Shown here: positions 45,141 to 54,047 of the stretch, piece after piece
How the letters are laid out: each line of letters opens with the position of its first letter
Position numbering within the stretch: position 1 is the stretch's first letter
Assembly: GCF_004124235.1 (NCBI RefSeq)
Contig: NZ_CP032487.1
Span: forward strand, 3,100,001-3,164,000
Length of the DNA stretch: 64,000 nt
Reading direction: 5' to 3'
Source of the DNA: Yersinia hibernica
GTDB lineage: Bacteria > Pseudomonadota > Gammaproteobacteria > Enterobacterales > Enterobacteriaceae
Program-made: the position numbers and the translations under genes
The notes under the pieces: model-generated
Seen by the model: only the letters and a program-made list of their open reading frames with translations
What the model was told of the DNA's origin: nothing
The model's database searches: none

Positions 45141-45945
45141 GCCCGGCCTCCGCTTCATCCAGTTGCAGCGGGCGTTTAAACCACGGCGCTAGGAATGATT
45201 TCAATCGGTCGGTTTGTGGTTGGCGAAATAGGGTTGCTGGTGCGCCGGCTTCAATAATTGAACCGTCCGCCATAAACACCACGCGGGACGAAATTTTGGC
45301 AGCAAAGGACATTTCGTGCGTCACCATCACCATAGTCATCCCATTGTTTGCCAACACTTTAATCACATCGAGCACCTCTTCTACCCGCTCGGGATCAAGG
45401 GCGGAGGTCGGCTCATCCAGCAACAGCAACTCCGGCTCCAGCGCCAAAGCTCTGGCAATGCCCACCCGCTGCTGTTGTCCACCGGATAGCCGTGCTGGGC
45501 GAGCCTCGGCTTTGTCCGACATCCCCACCTGCGCCAGCGCCGCCGCCGCTTTTTTTCGCGCAACTTCACGCGGCAGTTTTGTACCCAAAATCAGCGGGGC
45601 ACAAACATTTTCCAGCACCGTCATATGCGGCCACAGATTAAATTGCTGGAAAACCATCGCCAGCGGGCGGCGCACTTCAGCAATTAATGCCGCACTGTCA
45701 CGGTGCTTCGGCTCACGCCCAGCACTGCTGTAACCCAGCAATTGCCCCTTAATCAGCACTTCGCCCTCGTCATAGGCTTCGAGAAAATTCATGCAACGTA
45801 ATGCGGTGGTTTTCCCCGATCCGGAAGGGCCAATTAAGGTGACAATTTCACCGGCCTTTACCGTCAGATTGATGCCGCTAAGCACCCGATTGCCCGCAAA
45901 GGATTTACCCAGATGACGTAATTCAATAATAGGTTCGGCATTCAT
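45133..45945 (-). CDS. Polar amino-acid-type ABC transporter ATP-binding protein
   Basis: This 270-aa HisP/GlnQ-type ATPase has Walker A GPSGSGKTT, Q-loop FQQFNLWPHMTVLENV, signature LSGGQQQRVGIARAL, Walker B LLLLDEPTSALDPE and H-loop VMVTHEM. The ATG at 45945 has GAGGG upstream and is 4 bp past the permease stop; the longer frame is not coding. A roughly 25-residue insertion (LLGYSSAGREPKHRDSAALI) lies between Walker A and the Q-loop. It energises the two permeases upstream. Confidence 0.93.
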   Translation of the reverse strand: MNAEPIIELRHLGKSFAGNRVLSGINLTVKAGEIVTLIGPSGSGKTTALRCMNFLEAYDEGEVLIKGQLLGYSSAGREPKHRDSAALIAEVRRPLAMVFQQFNLWPHMTVLENVCAPLILGTKLPREVARKKAAAALAQVGMSDKAEARPARLSGGQQQRVGIARALALEPELLLLDEPTSALDPERVEEVLDVIKVLANNGMTMVMVTHEMSFAAKISSRVVFMADGSIIEAGAPATLFRQPQTDRLKSFLAPWFKRPLQLDEAEAGHA

Positions 45946-45949
45946 GATG

Positions 45950-46588
45950 TTATCCCTCGATGGCCCGCTGGCTAAGTAGGCGAATTCCGACACTGACACC
46001 TTGCGCCAGCAGCCAATAACTGAGGATAAGCAAGGTATAAGGCACGATATAAGTGTATGTATTAGCGACGATTTGCCCGGTAGTCATGGTCAGCTCTGGC
46101 ACCGTGATAATCGATGCCACCGCACTCTCTTTAATGGTTAAAATGAACTGGTTCCCCAACAGCGGCAGACTAAAACGCAATGCTTGCGGGGTTTGGATAT
46201 ACCAAAAACTCTTCCATGCTGAAATATCATGCACTTGCGCGGCTTCTAGTTGCCCGAGCCCAATGCTTTTCCATGCTGTGCGAAAGATTTCACCAAAGTA
46301 GGCCGAGCTGTAAATGGCCAGTGACAACACGGTGGCTTCGATGGCACTGAGCGTGATGCCAATGGCGGGTAAACCAAAATAGAACACCGCCAGCTGTGCC
46401 AAATAGGGTGTGCCACGAATCAGCCACACATAAGTGCGCCACGGCCAGAACAGCCACCGGCGATGCCGACACACCGCGTGTAAAATGAACCCGGCGAAGG
46501 CCCCGATGAGCGCCGCACTCATGCTGATTGCCAGTGTGACCCCCAATGCACGGGCAAAGTCCGGCACATAAAGAAAGAAGTCGTTCAT
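45950..46588 (-). CDS. Polar amino-acid ABC transporter permease 1
   Basis: This 212-aa HisMQ-family permease has five hydrophobic segments. WLIRGTPYLAQLAVFYFGLP near residue 55 and the EAA loop SIGLGQLEAAQVHDISAWKSF near 110 are family features. It overlaps its neighbour permease by 4 nt and was presumably duplicated from it. Together they form the transmembrane heterodimer. Confidence 0.92.
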   Translation of the reverse strand: MNDFFLYVPDFARALGVTLAISMSAALIGAFAGFILHAVCRHRRWLFWPWRTYVWLIRGTPYLAQLAVFYFGLPAIGITLSAIEATVLSLAIYSSAYFGEIFRTAWKSIGLGQLEAAQVHDISAWKSFWYIQTPQALRFSLPLLGNQFILTIKESAVASIITVPELTMTTGQIVANTYTYIVPYTLLILSYWLLAQGVSVGIRLLSQRAIEG

Positions 46589-47247
46589 CGGCTCTCCTTA
46601 TGCCAGCACCGTTCCACATAGCCGCCTAGCAAGGCCAGCAGGCTGGTCAACACCAAATAAGACAACGCAATCGCCACATAGACCTCCAGCGGGCGGTAGG
46701 TGGCCGACGCCAATTGCTGCCCTACCCGCATCAAATCGGTAATGGCAATCACCGATACCACCGCAGAGGCTTTGATCACATCGATTAACTCTGAAATCAA
46801 TGACGGCATGGTGATGCGCAACACTTGGGGGATCTGGATGTGCCACAGCATCTGGCGCGGGCTGAGTCCACACATGGCGGCGGCCTCCAACTGCCCCGGC
46901 GGAATGGCATTGAAACCGCTGCGTAAAATTTGCGATTGATAGGCAGCGGTGTTGAGTGTTAAAGCCATCACCGCCGCCAAAAAGCCGGGCAGCGACAGCC
47001 CCAATTCTCCTGGCAGATAGAAGCACAATAAAACCTGCGCCAGCACCGGGGTGCCACGGAACAAACTGATATAGACACGGGCGAATCCTCGGCCCAATCG
47101 TGAGCGGCCACTTTCCATCAGGTAGACAACCACACCGATAAAAAAACCGGCAACAATGGCTACCATACACAGCGAGGCGGTGGTCAGCGCGCCGTCTATC
47201 AACATCGGCAACCAAGCCGTCAGCAATTGGAAAAATTCCCCCATCAT
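46585..47247 (-). CDS. Polar amino-acid ABC transporter permease 2
   Basis: This 220-aa HisMQ-family permease carries SLFRGTPVLAQVLLCFYLPG and the EAA loop AIPPGQLEAAAMCGLSPRQML. The ATG at 47247 has AGAGG upstream; the frame beyond it overlaps the binding-protein gene. It starts 8 bp after the binding-protein stop. Confidence 0.92.
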   Translation of the reverse strand: MMGEFFQLLTAWLPMLIDGALTTASLCMVAIVAGFFIGVVVYLMESGRSRLGRGFARVYISLFRGTPVLAQVLLCFYLPGELGLSLPGFLAAVMALTLNTAAYQSQILRSGFNAIPPGQLEAAAMCGLSPRQMLWHIQIPQVLRITMPSLISELIDVIKASAVVSVIAITDLMRVGQQLASATYRPLEVYVAIALSYLVLTSLLALLGGYVERCWHKESR

Positions 47248-47255
47248 CAATCCTC

Positions 47256-48113
47256 TTACAAGCTCGGTGCTGGCATCTGATCCGCTGGAACATCCATCAC
47301 GAAGCCGAACCATTTCTGCTGCAATGCTTTCATGGTGCCATCGCGGTTGGCTTCACTGATGCCGTCGCTGAACAGTTTGACCAAAGTGGCACTGTCATCC
47401 CCTTTACGTCCGACCCAGCCAAAATAGGTGATTGGCCCTAACATCGGTTTTAATGTGGTAAACACCCCCGGACGGGTTTTGATTAATGGGCCAAGATTCG
47501 CCAGTGACTGGGCGACGCCATCCAGCCGTTTGTTCGCCAAGTCAGCATAAGCTTCATCGAAAGAGACATATTGCTTGATCTCCTTGATACCCGGCTTACC
47601 GCTGGCTTTCAGTTTGTCATTAAATTCTTGCAGCACCTGAAGCTGGCCAGAGCCGGCTTGAGATCCCACCACTTTGCCACTCAAGTCATCTAAGGTGCTG
47701 ATAGAATTGTCATTATCACGTTTGAGCAATGCCACGGTGGACTCAGCAATTGGGACGGTAAACGCGAAATGGTCCACGCGCTGCTTATTCACTGTCACCG
47801 CGGTGACAACAAAATCGAACTTCTTGGCATCAAGGCCGGGCAATATGCCCTGGAAAGGCAGATCAAGTTGCTTAACCTCAACACCCGGCAGTTTTTTCTG
47901 CAAAATATGATTCATTAAATCAACGTCATATCCCACAATCTTGCCATTCTCTACTGACTCAAAAGGCGCATAACGCGCTTCGGTGGCGATGGTTATCACC
48001 TTGTCAGCTTTAATTTTGTCCAGCAAATCTGCGCTGTGAGCAGTGGCAGAAAATACGCTGGCAGCACACAGCATTGCCCAGCACAAAGGTATTGCCTGTT
48101 TACGTCGTGTCAT
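47256..48113 (-). CDS. Periplasmic polar amino-acid-type binding protein
   Basis: This 285-aa SBP_bac_3 protein has a Sec signal (MTRRKQAIPLCWAMLCAASVF, cleavage near SATAHSA). The mature part starts with the family strand ITIATEARYAPFESVENGKIVGYDVDLMNHI, whose residues fit binding of an alpha-amino and carboxyl group, and has KVVGSQAGSGQLQVLQ. The ATG at 48113 has GAGGCGG upstream. It heads the operon that ends in the M20-DUF1989 fusion, so the ligand may be an N-carbamoyl or ureido amino acid. That specificity is inference. Confidence 0.9.
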   Translation of the reverse strand: MTRRKQAIPLCWAMLCAASVFSATAHSADLLDKIKADKVITIATEARYAPFESVENGKIVGYDVDLMNHILQKKLPGVEVKQLDLPFQGILPGLDAKKFDFVVTAVTVNKQRVDHFAFTVPIAESTVALLKRDNDNSISTLDDLSGKVVGSQAGSGQLQVLQEFNDKLKASGKPGIKEIKQYVSFDEAYADLANKRLDGVAQSLANLGPLIKTRPGVFTTLKPMLGPITYFGWVGRKGDDSATLVKLFSDGISEANRDGTMKALQQKWFGFVMDVPADQMPAPSL

Positions 48114-48146
48114 GATTGCCGCCTCATTTAAAGTGATGTGAAGTGT

Positions 48147-48163
48147 ATTCAAGTGACTTGAAT
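48147..48163. promoter_or_regulatory. Perfect 17-bp palindrome upstream of the amino-acid ABC operon
   Basis: ATTCAAGT-G-ACTTGAAT is an odd-centred perfect palindrome 33 bp before the binding-protein start. XRE-cupin regulators bind palindromes of this kind, and one is encoded at the far end of the same gene set (42516-43106). Confidence 0.6.
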
Positions 48164-48332
48164 GTAATGACATAAGCATGAACTATGCCAGCGGGCATAA
48201 AGTGAAAAGAGTAAATGGCGGAAAGTGATATAACTAACTGAAATTAAATTAGTCTTTTTGGGTTATTGCTTGATAACTAACACGGGCAGGACAGCAAGAA
48301 GAGAAAAAGTCATCGACCAATACACACTCAGC

Positions 48333-48368
48333 GCACAGAAAAAGTGCAAATTTGTGCTTTTTCTGTGC
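48333..48368 (-). terminator. Strong terminator after the four-gene AT-rich cluster
   Basis: A 36-bp inverted repeat (GCACAGAAAAAG / CTTTTTCTGTGC, inner CAAATTTG) lies 26 bp past the 48395 stop on the minus strand. The A/T tracts inside the stem would work in either direction. The remaining gap to 48113 holds the palindrome at 48147. Confidence 0.7.
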
Positions 48369-48394
48369 ATCACATGAAAATCCAATTTAGACAT

Positions 48395-48829
48395 TCAATC
48401 GTGGGCGGGAGGAATCGGCTTTTCTGCAGGGGGAATAGAGGGAATTAGGTTTGCATCATTAGACGTACTTTTTCTAACATCATCCTTGCCAAGCAGGTAA
48501 CCCGCGATCGCACCAAATAAACCAAGGATCGGTGCTAATTGGTTGTTATCATACCCAGTCACACATAAATAGGCAGAGAAGGAAATGATTAGAATGATGG
48601 TATACATCTTTAAAATATATCCGCCACGTAATTTGCATTTAATCAAAATATAAGTAATCAAAACAAGAATAAATGCAGTAAATACCAATATACTCGTAGA
48701 CAATGACATCACCAGCTCTGCACTCCAAATCGGCTTTGTATTGTTTGCCATATGGCTCACCGTGTCAGCATTAAAGGTTTTTGCCATCTCTTGCGAGGCT
48801 GAATTAAGAGTATCAATAGCATCAGTCAT
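48395..48829 (-). CDS. Unrecognised membrane protein with three predicted helices
   Basis: I do not recognise this 144-aa protein. It has a soluble helical N-terminus (TDAIDTLNSASQEMAKTFN), then hydrophobic segments at about 40-62, 72-95 and 101-118, and a proline-rich tail (SIPPAEKPIPPAHD). The ATG at 48829 has GGGGAA upstream and is 16 bp after the preceding gene, so it is the last gene of a four-gene operon. Small size and membrane helices recall holins, but no lysis or phage gene is nearby. Confidence 0.7.
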   Translation of the reverse strand: MTDAIDTLNSASQEMAKTFNADTVSHMANNTKPIWSAELVMSLSTSILVFTAFILVLITYILIKCKLRGGYILKMYTIILIISFSAYLCVTGYDNNQLAPILGLFGAIAGYLLGKDDVRKSTSNDANLIPSIPPAEKPIPPAHD

Positions 48830-48845
48830 GATTATTCCCCTACTA

Positions 48846-49232
48846 TCACTTTTGTTCCTTTGACTCAATCTTAGCTATCCTCTGATTGAGTTCATTAATA
48901 ACGCGAGTTTGAGCATCAACAGTTTTTTTCATGCTATCCAATCGTGCTGATATATTAGCCAGAGTTTTATTATCCTCTGGCGATTGAATAAGATGACTTA
49001 TTCCAGGAGCACTGAGCGGAACCGCGGGTACAGGTACCATCACCACATTACCGAGATTGGGGGCTTTAGGTGTTGTTATAGCCGCTGGCTCACAACCACG
49101 GCATTTGGTCGAATCAGAAACTACGCCAGAGATTTTCGTAGTGTCTTTATCATCAGTGTTATCTTGCCCATAAAGTAAGGAAGGAGAAATAAAAAACATG
49201 ACATTAAATAGTAAGAATAATAATCTACGCAT
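48846..49232 (-). CDS. Unrecognised secreted protein with C-terminal coiled coil
   Basis: This 128-aa protein has a signal peptide (MRRLLFLLFNVMFFISPSLLYG, cleaved near YG-Q). A CRGC pair near residue 45, a proline/valine-rich linker (VVMVPVPAVPLSAPG) and a C-terminal heptad region (NKTLANISARLDSMKKTVDA, then RVINELNQRIAKIESK) follow. It should be periplasmic and oligomeric. GGAGGG precedes the ATG. I find no known family. Confidence 0.7.
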   Translation of the reverse strand: MRRLLFLLFNVMFFISPSLLYGQDNTDDKDTTKISGVVSDSTKCRGCEPAAITTPKAPNLGNVVMVPVPAVPLSAPGISHLIQSPEDNKTLANISARLDSMKKTVDAQTRVINELNQRIAKIESKEQK

Positions 49233-49349
49233 ATTCCCTCCAGTAACTTAGACACAAAAAGAGCATGAACAGTAAGTTAACAACAGTCATACATTTAAAA
49301 ATAATGTTTACCGAACAAAATCACCGGACAGTTAGGCGGTTACGATAAA

Positions 49350-49691
49350 CTACTTAAACCATAATAGTATTTTTGCAGCGAGCTTTATCAATTTTGCCGC
49401 TTTGTCGATAACCACAGCGACATCATTAATATTGTTTATAGCTTCATTAACGGCATCGGTTATTTTTTGCGATGAATTTTTTATGTCGGATATAATAGCC
49501 ACATCCGCCGGGGATATTTTATCCAGCTGAGCGAGAGCCGTGCTTAGTTGATTATTTTTTGATACCAATGTCCAATATTCCTCAGGATCAATGACAACAT
49601 TTTTATCATCAACAGGCCATTTGGCAATCAGTAAACTATTCTTCCCCATAGCTGAAATCAGTGCATTTTCTAAATCATCATTTAGTGACAT
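49350..49691 (-). CDS. Unrecognised small helical protein
   Basis: This 113-aa protein has no signal peptide. After VIDPEEYWTLVSKNNQLSTA it is predicted mostly helical (SDIKNSSQKITDAVNEAINN) and ends in an amphipathic cationic helix (DKAAKLIKLAAKILLWFK) that could associate with a membrane. The ATG at 49691 has GAGGT upstream. It follows the lipoprotein gene by 42 bp. Function is unknown. Confidence 0.65.
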   Translation of the reverse strand: MSLNDDLENALISAMGKNSLLIAKWPVDDKNVVIDPEEYWTLVSKNNQLSTALAQLDKISPADVAIISDIKNSSQKITDAVNEAINNINDVAVVIDKAAKLIKLAAKILLWFK

Positions 49692-49733
49692 TTTTATTAC
49701 CTCGCTTTATTAAAAAATAATTATACTTAACAA

Positions 49734-50687
49734 TTAGTTGGCATTAACTGAACTGTTGAATTTTTTATACTGGTTAACATAAGCACTGATTTGCTCTATC
49801 AATATCAATAAATTAGCATCAGAGAGACTGTTATCATTGACTTGATCGGTTAATTTTTGGTGCGCATCTTTTATGTTATCTAGATTTTTTATTAATCCAA
49901 TTTTGAAATTACTCTCACTTGCCTTACTTAGTTCACCTTCTTTTTGATAAAAATAATTAAGCTCATCATAGCGGCTATTAAATTTTGTATATGTTTTTAT
50001 GTAATTATAATCTATAACTTCCTTTGCAAAAATGTCTCTTCTTGTGTAATACACCTTGCTAATAACATCACCATTGGCTAAATCATTAACCAGAATTTTA
50101 TGAATATTTCCTATTAGCACATTAGCTTCATTGACAACTTTCTTAATCTTTTGATTCCTATAGTAATCAATACTTGCTATCGCAGCAGTATCAATAGTTG
50201 ATGAGATAGCGGCAATTTGCTTTGCGGTAATCACCTCATCCTGTCTATTAAAGGTTGTTTTCAAACTGTTGTTTATCTGAGTCAGTGAATGATTAAAATT
50301 CGTCGATGCCTTATTGATATCCTCAACATTTCCCGCTGCAGCCAACTTAACCAATAATACCGAGTACAGAGCAAGTACGTCATTAACAGTAGTCAGTTGC
50401 TCTGACGTTTCAATAATTTTTTGCTGCTCCTCGCTCTTGCTATCAAGGGCTATATTTAGCTCAGGAATATAGGGGGTATCTTCGCTAAACTCGATATTTA
50501 AAGTAGTATTAGCCTTTGCAATTTCAGCTATTTTTCTTACTTTAAACGTGTTTTTATATTCAGTAATCAACTGTCGATTTATTTCTGCCGAAGAATTGGT
50601 CACTGTGGCAAAGTCTTTGATTGCTCCACTGGTTTGATCTGCACAAGCTGCTATTAATAGTGACAATATGATGATGAGTATTCTCAT
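49734..50687 (-). CDS. Unrecognised helical lipoprotein, first gene of the AT-rich cluster
   Basis: This 317-aa protein has a short lipoprotein signal (MRILIIILSLLIAACADQ, lipid-modified Cys at 16; Ala then Asp at positions +1 and +2 after Cys, so outer-membrane sorting is possible). The mature part is predicted helical throughout, with long stretches such as KSEEQQKIIETSEQLTTVND and SNFKIGLIKNLDNIKDAHQK. An AGAGGTG site precedes the ATG at 50687. Base composition and Lys/Asn/Ile-rich codons differ visibly from neighbours, suggesting transfer. No known family is recognised. Confidence 0.7.
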   Translation of the reverse strand: MRILIIILSLLIAACADQTSGAIKDFATVTNSSAEINRQLITEYKNTFKVRKIAEIAKANTTLNIEFSEDTPYIPELNIALDSKSEEQQKIIETSEQLTTVNDVLALYSVLLVKLAAAGNVEDINKASTNFNHSLTQINNSLKTTFNRQDEVITAKQIAAISSTIDTAAIASIDYYRNQKIKKVVNEANVLIGNIHKILVNDLANGDVISKVYYTRRDIFAKEVIDYNYIKTYTKFNSRYDELNYFYQKEGELSKASESNFKIGLIKNLDNIKDAHQKLTDQVNDNSLSDANLLILIEQISAYVNQYKKFNSSVNAN

Positions 50688-50844
50688 TTAACACCTCTGA
50701 CTTATAGATTATATAAATCAAATAAACCATCTCGCATATCAAACAAGATAGAACAGGAGTTACATTAAGACTCTTTATAGTTGGATTTAAGTATATGGCT
50801 AAAAAACAAACAATATAAACCTAAAAATAAAATAATATTTAGTG

Positions 50845-50873
50845 ACCTGCTTTTAGCACTAAAAGTAGGTTTT
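50845..50873 (+). terminator. Orphan plus-strand terminator-like hairpin
   Basis: A 12-bp stem (ACCTGCTTTTAG / CTAAAAGTAGGT, one wobble) is followed by TTTTAATTCTT. It lies in the 444-bp gap 50688-51131, where no rightward gene is seen. It may be coincidental in AT-rich DNA or end a small transcript. Confidence 0.35.
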
Positions 50874-51049
50874 AATTCTTACGAAAAAGAAAAGTAATGA
50901 ATTAACAGCGGGGGAGTTTCTATAATTCAGAACAAAATAACCATGTAAATAAAATGGCTATTGCGCGCTAGTAACTTGATGATCCTGCTCAATATAAAGT
51001 TATTTCATTAGCACTGCTGTTAATAGCGGACGGTGATTTACTCTTTTTT

Positions 51050-51068
51050 AAGTTCTACAGTAGAACTT
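51050..51068. promoter_or_regulatory. Perfect 19-bp palindrome downstream of dsdA
   Basis: AAGTTCTAC-A-GTAGAACTT is a perfect palindrome, preceded by CTCTTTTTTA on the plus strand. It is 64 bp past the dsdA stop. It could be a terminator stem for dsdA read leftward, although A's rather than T's follow in that direction, or a protein-binding site. Confidence 0.45.
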
Positions 51069-51131
51069 CAGTAGAAAATCTTGCGTTGCTGATAACAACA
51101 GTGCTTTTGCTATTTTTACCCCGTTATGGCA

Positions 51132-52463
51132 TCAAATCTTCGCCGTCGCGAGGTATTTCTCCATCTCTTCAGCAGGTACCATCCCGCCGCCAGTTGCCCA
51201 CACTAAATGAGTGGCATTCTGCATTTTCTCGGCACTAAAATGATTGTCTTGTAAATAACCGCTACTGGCGCTGACCCGCACCGGGCCTGGCATACCCGCC
51301 AGTGCTGAAGGCTCCAGTTGGATACCTTCATGCCGGTTAAGCAAACCCAGCAGGTCATACATTTCACCATCACTTAAGGTATAAAAACCATCCAGTAAAT
51401 GCGCCATAGCGCGGCCAACAAATCCGGATGCCCGCCCGACCGCTAGACCATCTGCTGCAGTAATATTATCGATACCGATGTCTTGCACAGAAATATCATC
51501 ATGCAAACCGGTGTAAACGCCCAATAACATGCAAGGTGAATGGGTCGGCTCAGCAAAAATACAATGAACATGATCACCGAATGCCAGTTTCAAACCGAAA
51601 GCCACGCCACCGGGGCCGCCCCCCACGCCACAGGGGAGATAGACAAATAACGGGTGATTTTCATCAACCACTATCTGCTGCTCGGCAAACTGTTTTTTCA
51701 GTCGACCGCCCGCCACCGAGTAGCCGAGGAATAAAGTGGATGAGTTTTCATCGTCGATAAAGAAACAATTTGGATCAGATTCTGCCTGTTTACGCCCTTG
51801 TGCCACTGCTACGCCATAATCTTGCGCATACTCCACCACATTGACACCATGTTCTCGCAGTTTGCGTTTTTTCCATTCACGGGCATCAGCTGACATATGC
51901 ACACTAACACTGAACCCCAATTTGGCACTCATGATGCCAATCGACATGCCCAGATTGCCAGTAGACCCCACGGCAATGCGGTACTGGCTGAAAAACTGGC
52001 GGAAATCATCAGAAAACAACTTGCTATAATCATCAGTTTCCGCCAGTAAACCAGCCTGTAATGCCAGTTTTTCCGCATGAGTTAAGACTTCATAAATGCC
52101 GCCACGCGCTTTAATAGAGCCGGAAATCGGCAAGTGGCTGTCTTTCTTTAACAGCAAACGGCCGGTAATTTCTACCCCATAGCGCTGTTGCAAAGCCTGT
52201 TGCATGGCTGGAATGGCCACAATCTCAGACTCGATAATGCCTTTTGTCTGCTGTGTTTCAGGGAATGCCTGGCACAGATAAGGGGCGAAACGCTGTAAAC
52301 GAGCCTCAGCATCCGCAACATCGCGTTGCGTTAGCCCGACGTAAGGCAGCCCTTTTTCAAGAGTGGTCGCCTGCGGGTTAAACCAGGTCACCTCCTCTAA
52401 ATTGATAAGATTTTTGACCACAGGATAATCGGTAACTAATTTATCAATTTCAGTGCTTTTCAT
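51132..52463 (-). CDS. dsdA: D-serine dehydratase (D-serine ammonia-lyase)
   Basis: This 443-aa fold-II PLP enzyme turns D-serine into pyruvate and ammonia. The PLP lysine is in [17 protein letters not shown] (about 115), and the glycine loop is [19 protein letters not shown]. The C-terminal [15 protein letters not shown] is typical of DsdA, and E. coli DsdA is 442 aa. The ATG at 52463 ([10 protein letters not shown]) has an AAGAGA site; the frame from 52484 overlaps the permease gene. It lies downstream of dsdX, 17 bp apart. Confidence 0.96.
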   Translation of the reverse strand: MKSTEIDKLVTDYPVVKNLINLEEVTWFNPQATTLEKGLPYVGLTQRDVADAEARLQRFAPYLCQAFPETQQTKGIIESEIVAIPAMQQALQQRYGVEITGRLLLKKDSHLPISGSIKARGGIYEVLTHAEKLALQAGLLAETDDYSKLFSDDFRQFFSQYRIAVGSTGNLGMSIGIMSAKLGFSVSVHMSADAREWKKRKLREHGVNVVEYAQDYGVAVAQGRKQAESDPNCFFIDDENSSTLFLGYSVAGGRLKKQFAEQQIVVDENHPLFVYLPCGVGGGPGGVAFGLKLAFGDHVHCIFAEPTHSPCMLLGVYTGLHDDISVQDIGIDNITAADGLAVGRASGFVGRAMAHLLDGFYTLSDGEMYDLLGLLNRHEGIQLEPSALAGMPGPVRVSASSGYLQDNHFSAEKMQNATHLVWATGGGMVPAEEMEKYLATAKI

Positions 52464-52480
52464 AGAATGTCTCTTTGCGA

Positions 52481-53818
52481 TCATATGATGTAAGAAAGTA
52501 GGAAAGTGGTGCCTAATGCAATTACCGACGCGATAAAGGTCGCGGTGGTATAATATTTAAATGTCTCGCTCAATGTTGCGCCGCAATATTGTTTTACCAG
52601 CCAGAATAGCGAGTCAGTGACAATGGTGAAACCAATAGCACCAGAGCCAATAGCCAGAGTAATAATTTCGGGACTGACATTGGGATACATTGGTAATATT
52701 GGAGAAACAATGGCTGTTGCCCCCATCATCGCCACTGTCGCCGAGCCCACCGCCGCATGCAGAATCAGCGCCACCAGCCATGCCAATAGAATTGGGTGCA
52801 TATCTAGGTTTGATAAAATCACTGCTAATGAATCTGCCAGCCCACTGGCTTTTAATATTCCGTTAAATGCCCCTCCGGCACCAATGATTAACAGAATATT
52901 GGCAATAGAAGAAAAACTCTCTTCAGTTTTTGCCAGCAATGTACTCATAGCCATATTTTGTCGGATGCCTAATGTGTAATAGGCAACAAACGCCGCAATG
53001 AACATGGCAGTAATCGGATTACCGATGAACTCTAATATTAAATATGTCGGCGTGCCCTTTTCCATATTCAGCTCTGCGGCAGTTTTCGCCAGCATCAGAA
53101 TAATCGGCAGTAAAATGGTAAATAAAGTGGCACCGAGTGACGGCAGTTCATCCTCATTACGCACTTTCACTTCAGAGAATGCTTGCGGCACGGTTTTAAA
53201 GGGCAGCCGCTTGCCGACAATACGTAGGAACAGTGGCCCGCCAATTAAAGATGCAGCCAGCCCGACCACCAGCCCATAAACAATCACGGTGCCAATATCA
53301 GCCCCTAAAGCATTGGTCACATACATGGCCGCCGGATGTGGTGGCACCACACAATGCACCGCCATCAATGCGGTACACAGCGGAATAGCCAATTTCAGCA
53401 GTGAGGTGTTGGTTTTTTTGGCAATGGAAAATGCTAATGGAATCAATAAGACAACACCCACTTCAACAAAGAGGGTGATACCGCAAATAAGCCCAACCAG
53501 CACCATGGTCACATCCGGTGATAGCCAGCGGCAGCGCTGTAAGGTGATGCCGATGCGCTCAGCTGCACCGGATATTTCCATCATTTTCCCTAGGATAGTC
53601 CCCAACCCAATCACTGCGGCCAGGAAACCCAAAGTGCCACCAATTCCGTTTTCAATGGCGCTCACCATCTTCAGCGGGTTCATGCCCATTAATAGCCCGA
53701 CATAAAAACTGGCTAATAGGAGCGCAAGAAAAGGATGTATTTTCAGTTTTACAATGGTGAAGATAATGATAATGATGCTCGTTAATAACGTCCCCACCAC
53801 CCATATTTGTGAGTCCAT
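52481..53818 (-). CDS. dsdX: D-serine permease of the gluconate-transporter family
   Basis: This 445-aa inner-membrane transporter of the GntP family has about twelve helices. [42 protein letters not shown] and [19 protein letters not shown] are family stretches. The pairing with dsdA and divergent dsdC identifies it as DsdX rather than a gluconate permease. The ATG at 53818 has AGAGG upstream; a TTG at 53824 is possible. Confidence 0.93.
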   Translation of the reverse strand: MDSQIWVVGTLLTSIIIIIFTIVKLKIHPFLALLLASFYVGLLMGMNPLKMVSAIENGIGGTLGFLAAVIGLGTILGKMMEISGAAERIGITLQRCRWLSPDVTMVLVGLICGITLFVEVGVVLLIPLAFSIAKKTNTSLLKLAIPLCTALMAVHCVVPPHPAAMYVTNALGADIGTVIVYGLVVGLAASLIGGPLFLRIVGKRLPFKTVPQAFSEVKVRNEDELPSLGATLFTILLPIILMLAKTAAELNMEKGTPTYLILEFIGNPITAMFIAAFVAYYTLGIRQNMAMSTLLAKTEESFSSIANILLIIGAGGAFNGILKASGLADSLAVILSNLDMHPILLAWLVALILHAAVGSATVAMMGATAIVSPILPMYPNVSPEIITLAIGSGAIGFTIVTDSLFWLVKQYCGATLSETFKYYTTATFIASVIALGTTFLLSYII

Positions 53819-53900
53819 AGCCAACCTCTTCTAATAATAAGTTCTGTACTTATTGAATAAGAATTAGCCGATACTGACAAATGATAAAAAACAGCTTTCA

Positions 53901-53967
53901 GATGATCCAGATTGAATCAAATATGTAATATTGGTCAAAGTTTTGTGGATGATTCAGATTTGAATCA
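53901..53967. promoter_or_regulatory. Two DsdC operator-like repeats between dsdX and dsdC
   Basis: GATGATCCAGATTGAATCA (53901-53919) and GATGATTCAGATTTGAATCA (53948-53967) are direct repeats 47 bp apart, each also an inverted repeat (TGATTCA-GATT-TGAATCA perfect in the second). LysR-type activators bind T-N11-A-like dyads in this arrangement, so these are good DsdC sites in the 229-bp divergent region. Confidence 0.6.
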
Positions 53968-54047
53968 CACCAGCTAATCCTAAGCGCGTACTTTGCTGGC
54001 CATTGCGCTAAACTATTTAGACAAGTAAGAGTGTTTGAGAAGCCGCT

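Noticed and set aside
46598..47293. A 231-codon same-strand frame overlapping the second amino-acid permease gene
   Set aside because: It is an alternative frame of the permease gene; its Cys/Arg/His-rich product lacks membrane segments, while the other frame is a clear HisMQ-type permease.
48395..50687. Prophage lysis cassette (holin, spanin-like lipoprotein)
   Set aside because: No endolysin, tail, integrase or other phage gene is nearby, and the 317-aa lipoprotein is far too long for an o-spanin.
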